A DNA stretch of 35,507 bases, from the NCBI RefSeq assembly GCF_004014805.1, contig NZ_ATDN01000031.1, positions 1 through 35,507 of the forward strand, read 5' to 3'. A model generated the notes under the pieces. That model searched no databases. It saw nothing but the letters and a program-made list of their open reading frames with translations, and was not told the DNA's origin. Below are positions 23,188 through 33,550 of the stretch, piece by piece (the first letter of the stretch is position 1; every line of letters starts with the position of its first letter). Both the position numbers and the translations under genes were made by a program. The stretch comes from Mycolicibacterium elephantis DSM 44368 (GTDB taxonomy: Bacteria > Actinomycetota > Actinomycetes > Mycobacteriales > Mycobacteriaceae).

Positions 23188-24135
23188 TCAGCGGGCCCGC
23201 GGGTGGGCGCCGGCCCAGACCTCCCGCAGCGCGGTGACGGTGACCATGGTGTAGATCTGCGTCGTCGTCACCGAGGCGTGGCCGAGGAGTTCCTGCACGA
23301 CGCGGACGTCGGCGCCGCCGTCGAGCAGATGGGTGGCGAACGAGTGCCGCAGCACATGCGGCGAGACGGCGGCGGTGATGCCGGCCCGTTCGGCCGAGTC
23401 CTGCAGCACCTGCCAGGCGCTCTGCCGCGACAGCCGCCCGCCGCGGGCGTTGAGGAAGATCGCCGCGTTGCCCCGGCCGCGACGCGCCAACTCGGGTCGG
23501 CCGCGCACGAAGTAGGCGTCCAGCGCGGTGACCGCGGGCCGGCCGATCGGCACCAGCCGGTGCTTGCCGCCCTTGCCGCGCAGCAGCACCGACCGCGCCT
23601 GCGTGTCGACGTCGTCGACGTCGAGCCCGACGGCCTCCGAGATGCGGGCACCGGTCGAGTAGAGCAGCTCCAGCAGCGCCCGGTTGCGCAGCGTCAAGGG
23701 CCCGTCGGCCTCGCTGTCGCCGCCGGCGGCCTCCAGCAGCGCCAGCACCTCGTCGATCGTGAGGCTCTTGGGCAGGCGGCGGCTGGAGGTGGGCGGCTTG
23801 ACGGCCGAGGCGACATCGACCGGGGTGAGCCCCTCGGCGGCGGCGAACCGGTGCAACCCGCGCACGGCGATCAACGCCCGCGCCGCCGACACCGCCGACA
23901 GCGCGGTCGTTCCGGTATCGGGGTCGCCGCGCCGCAGCGCGACCAGGAAGTCACTGACGTCGGTTTCGGCCACGTCGGCCAGATCCGCGATTCCGCGCAA
24001 CGTCAGGTGTTCGGTGTAGCGGCGCAGATCGCGGCGGTAGGAGCTCAACGTGTTGGCCGCGACGCCACGCTCGATGGTCAGGTGGTCGAGGTAGCCCTGG
24101 ACCTGGCCTTCCAGCGCCGTGCGCAAGGTGGTCAC
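23188..24135 (-). CDS. xerD: Tyrosine recombinase XerD
   Basis: A 315-residue tyrosine recombinase for chromosome dimer resolution at dif. The N-terminal SAM-like core-binding domain (YLDHLTIERGVAANTLSSYRRDL) is followed by the catalytic domain. Catalytic residues are visible: Arg in STGARISEAVGL, Lys in GKGGKHRLVPIG, HxxR in SPHVLRHSFATHLLD, His in LLGHASVTTTQ and Tyr in IYTMV. The GTG start at 24135 overlaps the Nudix stop as GTGA. It corresponds to Rv1701 and is core, not a mobile-element integrase. Confidence 0.95.
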   Translation of the reverse strand: MTTLRTALEGQVQGYLDHLTIERGVAANTLSSYRRDLRRYTEHLTLRGIADLADVAETDVSDFLVALRRGDPDTGTTALSAVSAARALIAVRGLHRFAAAEGLTPVDVASAVKPPTSSRRLPKSLTIDEVLALLEAAGGDSEADGPLTLRNRALLELLYSTGARISEAVGLDVDDVDTQARSVLLRGKGGKHRLVPIGRPAVTALDAYFVRGRPELARRGRGNAAIFLNARGGRLSRQSAWQVLQDSAERAGITAAVSPHVLRHSFATHLLDGGADVRVVQELLGHASVTTTQIYTMVTVTALREVWAGAHPRAR

Positions 24136-24744
24136 AACAGCCCCTTGCGCCGCGCGAACGCGGTCGGCCGGTCCGTCCAGGGGGTGTCTACGGGTCGCAG
24201 CGTCGAGACATCGGTGACGGTGTAGGCGGCCAGAATCCCGCCAACCGCAACGGAATTGACGATCTCGCCGACCAGGACCATCTGCACCGCCTGCTCCAGC
24301 GGGTACCACTGCACCGTCAGGTCGGCCTCCTCGTCGTGGGCCTCGGGCCTGCCGACGTCGGTCAACCCGGTTGCGAGGTACACGCGCACGCTCTCGTCGG
24401 AGAAGCCGGGCGCCGAGTCGAGGTCGACGAGCGTGTGCCACGTCGTCGCGGTCAGGCCGGCTTCTTCCTTCAGCTCGCGTGCGGCGGTGATGTGGGGTGG
24501 TTCGCCGCCGCAATCCAGCAACCCGGCGGGCAGTTCCCACAACCGCCTCCCGAACGGGTGGCGGTACTGGTAGACGAGCATGACGTTGCGGTCATCGTCC
24601 ATCGCGAGCACCGCCACCGCGCCGTAGTGTTCGACCACTTCGCGGCGCGCGATGTTGCCCCCGGGCATCCGGACCTCGTCGCCGCGGATGGCAAAGATCT
24701 GTCCGACGTAGATCGTTTCGGAGGCGACGGTCTCGAAGTCGTGC

Positions 24745-24752
<8 letters not shown>
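24132..24752 (-). CDS. Nudix hydrolase, ADP-ribose pyrophosphatase type
   Basis: A 206-residue Nudix enzyme. The Nudix box is GLLDCGGEPPHITAARELKE followed by EAGL, matching Gx5Ex7REUxEExGU. The following WHTLVDLDSAPGFSDESVRVYLA is typical of ADP-ribose pyrophosphatases, which hydrolyse ADP-ribose to AMP and ribose 5-phosphate with Mg2+. It equals Rv1700 by position. It overlaps pyrG at its start and xerD at its stop, so the three are one operon. Confidence 0.94.
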
Positions 24753-26520
<1,768 letters not shown>

Positions 26521-26662
26521 GAGCAACCTCCGTGACGACGGGCAGGGCTTACTTTTCTAGGCCGATTCCTAGAGCTTGGGGCCTGCCGACCCACGGAACC
26601 CCACCTTAACACCGACACCGACAAGCATGCGCTGACGCGCCGTCGGGGCTGGCCGGAGGATG

Positions 26663-27604
26663 TCACTGCGGGACGGTGACCGAGGTCGCACCCGCCCCGA
26701 TGCCGTACTGACCAGGCCGGGCGCCGTTGACGAGATCGCTGAGCGCCAGCACCGAGGTGATCCGACCGGCCTCGACGTCGACGTCGTCGACGGTGCTCAC
26801 CGCGGAGTTCAGTCCCGCGTCCGACCGGGTCACCGCGACGGCGGCGGTGCCCGAGGCGGAGCCGTCGCGGCCCGCGAGCACGGTGCCCGACCCGTGTGGA
26901 GCCAGCCCCGCGGCGAACCGGGCGACGGTGGAGCCGCGGTTTCCGGCGTCGTCGCCCAATGCGCCTCCGGTGATGATCAGCGCGGTGTCGGCCGCGCCCA
27001 TGCGCTGGTCGCCGTAGGTGATGAAGCCGGTGTCGCGCAGCGTCGCCAACACAGTCTCGCGTTGCGCGTCGTCGACCGGCGTCACCTTCGGATCCTTGTT
27101 GATCAGCAACGTGATTCCCAACAGGTCGCCGGCCTGCGACCCCTGATCCACCGAGGTCGTGCTCAGTTGCTTGCCCGCGGGCACGATCGGGGAGTTCACC
27201 ACCGACAGCAGTTTGTCGGCGGAGTTGGCGGTGACGAATTCCTGTGTCAGCTCGATCGTCCCGGTGACCGTCGCGCCGGCCTGCCCGATCAGGCGGGTCA
27301 GCGCGTCGACGTCGCCGTCGGCGGCGTCGGGGGTGCGAAACAGCACCACCGACTTGTCCTTCATCGTGTCGCGAAGGATCCGCGGCGACATCTGCGCATC
27401 GAATTCCTCAACGGCGCTGAGCTTTTCGTTCAGCGCGTTCTTGTCGGTGTTCAGCGTGTCGATCTTGACCTGCAGGTCGCGCTTGTCGTCCTGCAGACCG
27501 GACAGCACCGTGTTGGACAGCAGACCAGACCCCAGTGCCACGCCGATCGCCAAGGCGAGGAAGACGGCGGCGAGTGAGATCGCGTGTGTGCGAAGGGAAA
27601 TCAC
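26663..27604 (-). CDS. mctB: MctB (SteB-like) envelope protein
   Basis: A 313-residue protein with an N-terminal membrane anchor or signal (HAISLAAVFLALAIGVALGSGLL) and a short coiled coil (LQDDKRDLQVKIDTLNTDKN). A periplasmic alpha/beta domain ends near GIGAGATSVTVPQ. It matches Rv1698, described as a copper-resistance channel MctB. The corynebacterial homologue is known as SteB and works with SteA in daughter-cell separation. It sits 9 bp downstream of steA on the same strand, which supports the division-linked role as much as the copper one. Confidence 0.92.
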   Translation of the reverse strand: MISLRTHAISLAAVFLALAIGVALGSGLLSNTVLSGLQDDKRDLQVKIDTLNTDKNALNEKLSAVEEFDAQMSPRILRDTMKDKSVVLFRTPDAADGDVDALTRLIGQAGATVTGTIELTQEFVTANSADKLLSVVNSPIVPAGKQLSTTSVDQGSQAGDLLGITLLINKDPKVTPVDDAQRETVLATLRDTGFITYGDQRMGAADTALIITGGALGDDAGNRGSTVARFAAGLAPHGSGTVLAGRDGSASGTAAVAVTRSDAGLNSAVSTVDDVDVEAGRITSVLALSDLVNGARPGQYGIGAGATSVTVPQ

Positions 27605-27613
27605 GCGTGACTC

Positions 27614-28795
27614 CTAGGTGACCCAACCCTGTACCCAGAGCAGGAACCGATTCCAGTAATCGGCGACCCAGTCCAGCAGGGCCGCGTCGGCGCGGGCCAC
27701 CCACAGGGCGACGATCACCGCTACCAGCATGGCGAGCACAAGCAGGGCGATCGCCCCGCCCGACACCCTGCTGCGATACAGGGTGGCCACGGCTTTGGCG
27801 TCGACCAGCTTCTCCCCCACCTTGAGCCGGGTGAGGAACGTCGACGGGTTGCTCTGCTGGCGGGAGCGGTCGAAGAACTCCTCGATGCTCGCGCTGTGTC
27901 CCGCGGTGACGATCAGCGAGGCGCCGTGGTGGTCGCAGAGCAGAAGCGCGAGGTCGGCAGCCGAACCGGCCGCCGGGAAGGTCATGGCGCCGACGCCCAG
28001 GTCCTGAATCCGTTCCAGCCCGGGCGCGTGGCCGTCGGCGTCGGCGGGAAGCACCACCTGCGCACCGCATCGGAGCACCTCGGCGCTCATCTTGTCGGGA
28101 TCGCCGACGATGAGCTGGGGCCGATATCCGGCCTTGCGCAGGATATCGGCGCCGGAGCCGACGCCGACCAGCACCGGTTGGTACTCCTTGATGAACGGCT
28201 TGAGCGCCTTGAGGTCGGCGGCGGCGCCGGTGTCCTCGGCCACGATCACCACGTGGCGGCGGTTGAGGTCCGCGTCGATGTCGGGAATGCCGATGCCGTC
28301 GATGAGCAGTGGGCTTTCGCTGCGGATGAACTCGATCGTGTTGCCCGCGAACGCCTCGAGGTGGGCGACCAGCCCGCTCTTGGCCTCGTGCATGAGCTCG
28401 TGGATGTCGTGGTCGGTGCGCTCCACGCCCTGGATCAGCAGGCGGTCCCCGGAGTAGACACCGCCGTCGTGCAGCCGTATCCGGGCGCCGTCCTTGACCT
28501 TCTTGAATACCTCATCGCCGGTGTTGTCGATCAGCGTGAGGCCGTTGAGGACCAAGACCTCGGGGCCGAGGTTGGGGTAGCGCCCGGAGATCGACGGCGA
28601 GGCGTTGACGACCGCGGTGACGCCGGCTTCCACGAGCGCGTCGGCGGTGATCCGGTCCAGATCCAGCGCGTCTATGACGACGATGTCGCCCGGCGTGATT
28701 CGTCGGAGCAGCCTCTCGATGTCGCGGTCCACTCGGGCGGTGCCGACGATGCCCGGGCGTGAGGCATTACGAGATAGCAGGGCTGACATCTTCAT
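27614..28795 (-). CDS. steA: Putative cytokinetic ring protein SteA
   Basis: A 393-residue protein matching Rv1697. The soluble N-terminal region (LLSRNASRPGIVGTARVDRD) and a thiamin-pyrophosphokinase-like fold (VLVGVGSGADILRKAGYRP, VVLPADADGHAPGLERIQDL) are followed by one membrane helix (GGAIALLVLAMLVAVIVALWVAR) and a short C-terminal tail. In Corynebacterium SteA localises to the division ring and, with SteB, affects cell separation. ATG 28795 (MKMSALL) agrees with the M. tuberculosis start; an in-frame start at 28819 adds eight residues. It is followed directly by mctB. Confidence 0.93.
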   Translation of the reverse strand: MKMSALLSRNASRPGIVGTARVDRDIERLLRRITPGDIVVIDALDLDRITADALVEAGVTAVVNASPSISGRYPNLGPEVLVLNGLTLIDNTGDEVFKKVKDGARIRLHDGGVYSGDRLLIQGVERTDHDIHELMHEAKSGLVAHLEAFAGNTIEFIRSESPLLIDGIGIPDIDADLNRRHVVIVAEDTGAAADLKALKPFIKEYQPVLVGVGSGADILRKAGYRPQLIVGDPDKMSAEVLRCGAQVVLPADADGHAPGLERIQDLGVGAMTFPAAGSAADLALLLCDHHGASLIVTAGHSASIEEFFDRSRQQSNPSTFLTRLKVGEKLVDAKAVATLYRSRVSGGAIALLVLAMLVAVIVALWVARADAALLDWVADYWNRFLLWVQGWVT

Positions 28796-28878
28796 GGGAA
28801 GCGATTCTGTCGAGATCACCGCGCTATCTGTCGGAGGCGCGCCGTATCATCCATCCCTTTTGTCACATGCGTAACACG

Positions 28879-29259
28879 TCACCGGAACGGCTCGAACAGT
28901 TCCACGAGGTTGCCGGCAGGGTCGCAGATCAGCGCTTGCCGGCCGCCTCGGCCGGTGATCGGCTCGCCGCGGAAAGGCACGCCGGCGTCGGTGAGCTCGG
29001 AAACGGTGTCGTCGAGATCATCGACCTCGAGCTGAAATCGATTCCAGCCACCAGGAACCGGCCGGCTGCCGTCGCTCAGGGTGTGGCCCGCGCCGCCGCC
29101 ACCGGCGGGTGTGTTCAGCAGCAGTCGCAAGTCGTCGCGGCGCAGCATCGCGAACCCGGGGCCGGGACGCATGGCCACCTCGAAGTGCAGCGCAGTCGTG
29201 TAGAACCGCACGGCGGCGTCGAGGTCGTCCACGATGTATCGAACGTTGATGCTTGTCAT
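28879..29259 (-). CDS. VOC (glyoxalase/bleomycin-resistance) family protein
   Basis: A 126-residue VOC-superfamily protein. Paired beta-alpha-beta-beta-beta modules start at INVRYIVDDLDAAVRFYTTA and FQLEVDDLDDTVSELTDAG and end with CDPAGNLVELFEP, whose Glu is a usual metal ligand. Members act as glyoxalases, dioxygenases or drug-binding proteins; the substrate cannot be assigned. AGGAGG lies 7 nt before ATG 29259. It diverges from a TetR gene with 31 bp between starts, and the pair interrupts the steA-recN order seen in M. tuberculosis. Confidence 0.9.
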   Translation of the reverse strand: MTSINVRYIVDDLDAAVRFYTTALHFEVAMRPGPGFAMLRRDDLRLLLNTPAGGGGAGHTLSDGSRPVPGGWNRFQLEVDDLDDTVSELTDAGVPFRGEPITGRGGRQALICDPAGNLVELFEPFR

Positions 29260-29278
29260 AATCGCACCTCCTATAAGT

Positions 29279-29284
29279 TACGAT
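29279..29284 (+). promoter_or_regulatory. -10 element of a probable leaderless tetR transcript
   Basis: TACGAT fits TANNNT and ends 6 nt before the GTG start of the TetR gene, with no ribosome site between. It lies in the 31-bp gap shared with the divergent VOC gene, so one repressor could cover both promoters. Confidence 0.55.
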
Positions 29285-29290
29285 ACACAA

Positions 29291-29866
29291 GTGTCCCAAA
29301 GACGTCAGGTCGATCCACGCGTCGAGCACTCCCGCAGGGTGATCCTGCGTGCCGCCCTGGACGAGTTCGCCTCGGCGGGTCACGCGGGCTTCCGGATGGA
29401 GGCGGTCGCGGCGCGCGCGGGGGTGGGCCGCAGCACGCTCTATCGGCACTGGCAGGACAGGGATGCGTTGATCGCCGATGCGCTCGAGACCCTCAACGTC
29501 CAACCCGACCCCGCCCTCGAAGTGCCCACCGGCAGCGCCCGCGAGCGGGTCGAGGTCCTGCTCGGACATCTCGCCCGGGCCCTCAGCGATTCGGCGGTTT
29601 CGGCGTGCATACCCGCGCTGGTGCACGCCGCGGAATCCGATCCGGCCATCCGCGAGTTCTTCCAGGGATACTCGAGACGCCGCCGGCAACGCCTGACCGA
29701 TGCGATCGCCGCAGGTGTCGCCGACGGCGAGTTTCCGGCGCGCGTCAATCCGGACGCGGCATCGGTGGCGCTGGCGGGCGCGTTGTTCTACCGCCGGTTG
29801 GCCACCGCCGAACCGCCGGATACACGGTTCATCGCCGCCCTGATCGACACGGTGCTGGGTCGCTAG
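29291..29866 (+). CDS. TetR family transcriptional regulator
   Basis: A 191-residue TetR regulator with its helix-turn-helix at about residues 30-55 (FRMEAVAARAGVGRSTLYRHW) and a C-terminal domain of the TetR_C_11/AcrR-like type. GTG 29291 is preferred over the in-frame ATG at 29234, because the latter would lie inside the VOC coding region and the -10 box TACGAT is placed for a leaderless GTG. The 31-bp divergent spacing with the VOC gene suggests it represses that gene. It is convergent with recN and overlaps its 3' end by 4 bases. Confidence 0.88.
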   Translation: MSQRRQVDPRVEHSRRVILRAALDEFASAGHAGFRMEAVAARAGVGRSTLYRHWQDRDALIADALETLNVQPDPALEVPTGSARERVEVLLGHLARALSDSAVSACIPALVHAAESDPAIREFFQGYSRRRRQRLTDAIAAGVADGEFPARVNPDAASVALAGALFYRRLATAEPPDTRFIAALIDTVLGR

Positions 29867-31632
29867 CCGCCCTCGGCGCGTTCTTTCTGCGCCGCTTCCA
29901 ACAGCTCCCTGGCGTGCGCGCGGCCGCTGTCGGACTCGCCCAGCCCGGCCAGCATGCGGGCCAGTTCGGCCACCCGCGCCTCGTCGTCCAGGCGCCGCAC
30001 CACGCTGGCCTTGGCGCGGCCGTCGCCGCTGTCGACCACGAGGTGGACGTCGGCGTAGGCGGCGACCTGCGGCAGATGGGTGACGACGATGACCTGGTGC
30101 GTGCGCGCGAGCCTGGCCAGCCGGCGGCCGATCTGCACCGCTGCGCGGCCGCCGACGCCCGCGTCGACCTCGTCGAAGACCATCGTGGTGCCTTCGGCCG
30201 ATGCCGACAGAACCACTTCGAGCGCCAGCATCACGCGTGAGAGCTCGCCGCCCGACGCGCTCTTGTTCAGCGGGAGAAGATCGGTGCCGCGGTGCGCCGC
30301 GAAACCGAACTCGACGGCGTCGACGCCGTATTGGCCGGCGTGCACCGTCTGACCCGACGGCAGGGTGATCGGTGCCGTGTCATCGGCGCGCGTTGCCAGC
30401 GGCGCCACCGAGACCGTGAACTGCGCGCCTGCCATGGCCAGCCCCGACAGCTCGGCGGTGACGGCCTTGGACAGCCCCTTGGCCGCCTTTGTCCGCGCCT
30501 TGGTGAGTTCGGTCGCCGCGGCGACGACCTTGGTCTGCAGCTCCCCGACGCGGCGCTCCAACTCGGCCAGCGCCTCTTCGGAGACGTCGAGCTGCACCAG
30601 CCGGTCGCGCGCCTCGCGGGCCCACTCCAGCACACCGTCGATGTCGGCGGCGTACTTGCGGGTGAGCGTGCGAAGCTCCGCCTGCCGCATCAGCTTGACC
30701 TCCAACGTGCTGGCGTCGCTGGGTAATTCGCTCAGATAGTCGCCGAGTTCGGAGGCCACGTCGGCGATGATCGTCTGGGCTTCGCCGAGCCGCTCGGCGA
30801 GTGACCGCAGAGCGGAGTCGTCGGTGCTCTCCAACCCCGACTTGGCCTGTCCGACGCTGCCGACGGCCGAAACGGCGTCGTGCGCCGGATCCTCGTCCGG
30901 CGCACCGGACAACGCGGCGCGGGCGGTCTGTGCGGCATCGCGCAGCGCGTCCAACTCGGAGAGCCGCCTGATGTCTTCGACGAGCGCGTCGTCTTCGCCG
31001 GGTTGTGGTGCGACGGCGTCGATTTCGTCGAGACCGAACTTCAGCCGATCGGCTTCCTGCGCCATCTCCCGCGCCCGCTGGGTGCGTTCCGCGAGGTCAC
31101 GACGGGCCGCCAGCCAGTCGTCGCGCACGGTTCGGTAACGCTTGAGCTGGGTTTCGATGTCGGCGAAGCGATCCAGCGCCGCACGCTGCTCATCCGGCCG
31201 CATCAGGCGCAGTTGGTCGTTCTGGCCGTGCAGGGTGAGCACCTGGGCGGTGAAGCCGCTCAGTGACTTCGCGGGCACACTGCGCCCGCCGAGGTAGGCG
31301 CGCGACGGCCCGTCCCTGCTCACCGAGCGAGCGGCGATGACGCTGCCGTCGTCGTCGCGTTCAGCTCCCGAGGAATCCAGGATCTCGTCCACCAGAGCAG
31401 CCACACCGTCACCCAGTTCGGTTGTGGTGAACCGGCCTTCGACGACCGCGCGGTTGGCGCCGGTGCGCACCCGGGTGGCGTCGGCGCGGCCCCCGCCGAG
31501 CAGGTGCAGCCCGGTGACCACCATCGTCTTGCCGGTACCGGTCTCACCGGTCAGCACCGTGAGCCCGCGATCGAACTCGGCGGTCGCGGTGCTGATCGCG
31601 CCCAGTGCCTCGATACGGATCTCGGATAGCAC
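29863..31632 (-). CDS. recN: DNA repair protein RecN
   Basis: A 589-residue SMC-like ATPase for double-strand break repair. The Walker A motif is GETGTGKTMVV (Thr where many bacteria have GAGKS, as in M. tuberculosis). A long coiled coil (LAERTQRAREMAQEADRL; LAELERRVGELQTK) follows, then the signature SASGGELSRVMLALEVVL and Walker B MVFDEVDAGVGGRAA. GTG 31632 gives VLSEIRIEALG, matching known RecN N-termini, and shares one base with the nadK TAG stop. A further upstream GTG at 31647 adds five unsupported residues. Confidence 0.95.
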   Translation of the reverse strand: MLSEIRIEALGAISTATAEFDRGLTVLTGETGTGKTMVVTGLHLLGGGRADATRVRTGANRAVVEGRFTTTELGDGVAALVDEILDSSGAERDDDGSVIAARSVSRDGPSRAYLGGRSVPAKSLSGFTAQVLTLHGQNDQLRLMRPDEQRAALDRFADIETQLKRYRTVRDDWLAARRDLAERTQRAREMAQEADRLKFGLDEIDAVAPQPGEDDALVEDIRRLSELDALRDAAQTARAALSGAPDEDPAHDAVSAVGSVGQAKSGLESTDDSALRSLAERLGEAQTIIADVASELGDYLSELPSDASTLEVKLMRQAELRTLTRKYAADIDGVLEWAREARDRLVQLDVSEEALAELERRVGELQTKVVAAATELTKARTKAAKGLSKAVTAELSGLAMAGAQFTVSVAPLATRADDTAPITLPSGQTVHAGQYGVDAVEFGFAAHRGTDLLPLNKSASGGELSRVMLALEVVLSASAEGTTMVFDEVDAGVGGRAAVQIGRRLARLARTHQVIVVTHLPQVAAYADVHLVVDSGDGRAKASVVRRLDDEARVAELARMLAGLGESDSGRAHARELLEAAQKERAEGG

Positions 31633-32552
31633 TACTGTCCGCGCCACCCCGTGACCGGCAACCGGAACTTGCGCACCAGACGATCGGTGAACGGCGCGCT
31701 GTCAAGGCGGACCCACTTCACCGGGGTGCCGCAACGCGTGACCTCGACGCGGCCGCCGGCGGGCACCACCATCTCGCGGCGGCCGTCGCAGAACACCAGC
31801 GCGTCGTGGCCGTGGCTCTCGATCTCGATCGCGATCGCCGCGTCAGGGCTGGTGACCATCGGCCGCGCGAACAGGGCGTGAGCGTTGTTGGGCACCACCA
31901 GGATTGCCTCCAAGTCCGGCCATACGATCGGTCCACCCGCCGAGAACGCCCACGCGGTCGATCCCGTCGGCGTCGCGACCAGCACGCCGTCGCAGCCGAA
32001 GGATGACACGGGGCGCCCGTCGACTTCCAGTACCGCGCCGAGCACGCCCAGTCGAGGGCCCTTTTCCACGCTGGCCTCGTTGAGGGCCCAGCCACGGTCC
32101 ACGATCCTGCCCACGTGGCGCACGACGACGTCGAGGGTCATGCGGTCTTGGACACGGTAGTCACGCTTGATGATGCGCTCGAGCACGTTGTCGATGGAGT
32201 CGGCCTCGGCCTCGGCGAGAAACCCGATCCGGCCCAGATTGACGCCCAGCACCGGGATCTCGACATTGCGGGCCAGCTCGGCGCCACGCAGGAAGGTGCC
32301 GTCGCCGCCGAGTACCAGGACCAGCTCGCAGCCCTCCGCGGCCCGTTCGTCGGCGTCCACCACTTCGATTCCGACACCGAGCGCGCGCATCTCGTCCGGG
32401 GAGAGCTGAGCCGGTCCCCGGTCGACCGCTTCGGCCGACAACATCCGCAATACGATTCCGTTGTCGCCCAGAACTTTATGCACGCGGCGCGCCACCTCGG
32501 TGACGTCTTCACGCCCAGTGTGTGCGACGAGGAGAACGGCGCGTTCGGTCAC
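31632..32552 (-). CDS. nadK: NAD kinase
   Basis: A 306-residue ATP/polyphosphate-NAD kinase producing NADP. The GGDGTFLRGAE motif at about residues 82-92 and the conserved NEASVEKGP and GVLVATPTGSTAWAFSAGGP segments are all present. It equals Rv1695 (ppnK). GTG 32552 overlaps the tlyA stop and the stop shares a base with the recN start, so tlyA-nadK-recN are translationally coupled. Confidence 0.97.
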   Translation of the reverse strand: MTERAVLLVAHTGREDVTEVARRVHKVLGDNGIVLRMLSAEAVDRGPAQLSPDEMRALGVGIEVVDADERAAEGCELVLVLGGDGTFLRGAELARNVEIPVLGVNLGRIGFLAEAEADSIDNVLERIIKRDYRVQDRMTLDVVVRHVGRIVDRGWALNEASVEKGPRLGVLGAVLEVDGRPVSSFGCDGVLVATPTGSTAWAFSAGGPIVWPDLEAILVVPNNAHALFARPMVTSPDAAIAIEIESHGHDALVFCDGRREMVVPAGGRVEVTRCGTPVKWVRLDSAPFTDRLVRKFRLPVTGWRGQ

Positions 32553-33355
32553 TGCGGCCCCTCCGCGACGGCGTCCGAGATCGCCTGCACGAGCGCCTCA
32601 CCCCGCAGGCCGGCGTCGGTTTGGGCACGCAGGTGCAGGAAGTATTCGACGTTACCGGCGGGCCCGGGCAACGGGCTCGCGGTGACGGCCACGGTGTGCC
32701 ACTGCAGTTCGGCTGCGCGGCGGGCGACGGCGAGCACCGCGTCGGCGCGCAGCGACGGGTCCGCGACCACTCCGCCCGCGCCGACTCGGTCTTTGCCAAC
32801 CTCGAACTGCGGCTTCACCATCGGAACGATATCCGCGTCGGGCGCCGCGCACGACGTCAGCGCCGGCAGCACCGTGGACAGCGAGATGAACGACAGGTCG
32901 GCCACCACCAGATCGACCGTGCCGCCGATGGCGTCGGCGGTCAACTCGCGCACGTTGGTGCGTTCCAGCACCGTCACCCGCGGGTCGCGGCGAAGCGACC
33001 AGGCCAGCTGGCCGTAGCCGACGTCGACGGCCACCACTTCGCGGGCTCCCCTGTCGAGCAGGACCTCGGTGAAACCCCCGGTGGAGGCCCCGGCATCCAG
33101 ACAGCGCCGGCCCTCCACCGTCAGCCCGAACCGATCCAACGCCCCGATCAGCTTGTGGGCCCCCCGCGACACCCAGCTGCGTTCGTCGGCGTCGACGGTG
33201 AGGTTGGCGGTGACCGCGACCGCGGTGGCCGGTTTGACGGCGGGCATCCCGTCGATGCTCACCCGTCCCGCCCCGATCAGTTCGGCTGCCTGCTGGCGTG
33301 AGCGGGCCAGCCCGCGTCGTACCAGCTCGGCGTCAACACGTGTCCGCCGCGTCAC
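32549..33355 (-). CDS. tlyA: 16S/23S rRNA (cytidine-2'-O)-methyltransferase TlyA
   Basis: A 268-residue enzyme with an N-terminal S4 RNA-binding domain (TRRTRVDAELVRRGLARSRQ) and an FtsJ/RrmJ-like methyltransferase domain (CLDAGASTGGFTEVLL as SAM motif I, VVADLSFISL as motif IV). The known mycobacterial enzyme methylates C1409 of 16S and C1920 of 23S rRNA, and its loss gives capreomycin resistance. The gene appears intact. It overlaps nadK at its 3' end and starts 6 bp after the small protein gene. Confidence 0.96.
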   Translation of the reverse strand: MTRRTRVDAELVRRGLARSRQQAAELIGAGRVSIDGMPAVKPATAVAVTANLTVDADERSWVSRGAHKLIGALDRFGLTVEGRRCLDAGASTGGFTEVLLDRGAREVVAVDVGYGQLAWSLRRDPRVTVLERTNVRELTADAIGGTVDLVVADLSFISLSTVLPALTSCAAPDADIVPMVKPQFEVGKDRVGAGGVVADPSLRADAVLAVARRAAELQWHTVAVTASPLPGPAGNVEYFLHLRAQTDAGLRGEALVQAISDAVAEGPQ

Positions 33356-33361
33356 CGACGG

Positions 33362-33550
33362 TCACCCCTTCTCGACCGATTCGAGCGCCTGAACCAGCAG
33401 CTCGTGCGCCTCCTCGAGCCGGGCGGCCAGGGCGTCGATGTCGGCGTCGGCCAACTCGACGCCGTCTTGGGCAGGATCGGGCAGATCGGCGAGCAGCTCG
33501 GCGATCTGTGCGCGAATCTGGTCGGGGTCCGTACTCATGTCGGTACTCAC
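33362..33550 (-). CDS. Small conserved protein (Rv1693-like)
   Basis: An acidic, helix-rich protein of 62 residues (58 if started at ATG 33538). It contains DQIRAQIAELLADLPDP and DIDALAARLEEAHELLVQALE, consistent with two amphipathic helices. No known domain is recognised. GTG 33550 overlaps the phosphatase stop as GTGA, which favours the longer form. The first nine codons duplicate the STD motif (STDMSTD), making the start ambiguous. It lies in the operon between the phosphatase and tlyA, where M. tuberculosis has Rv1693. Confidence 0.8.
   Translation of the reverse strand: MSTDMSTDPDQIRAQIAELLADLPDPAQDGVELADADIDALAARLEEAHELLVQALESVEKG

Noticed and set aside
23188..24135. XerD as the integrase of the tRNA-Pro element
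   Set aside because: It matches the core XerD in the conserved Nudix-xerD order and lies 9 kb from the tRNA site.
26556..26573. TCTAGG-n6-CCTAGA hairpin upstream of pyrG as a terminator or CTP-sensing attenuator
   Set aside because: The stem is only 6 bp and AT-rich, with no U-run in either direction and no pyrimidine slippage tract at a recognisable start.
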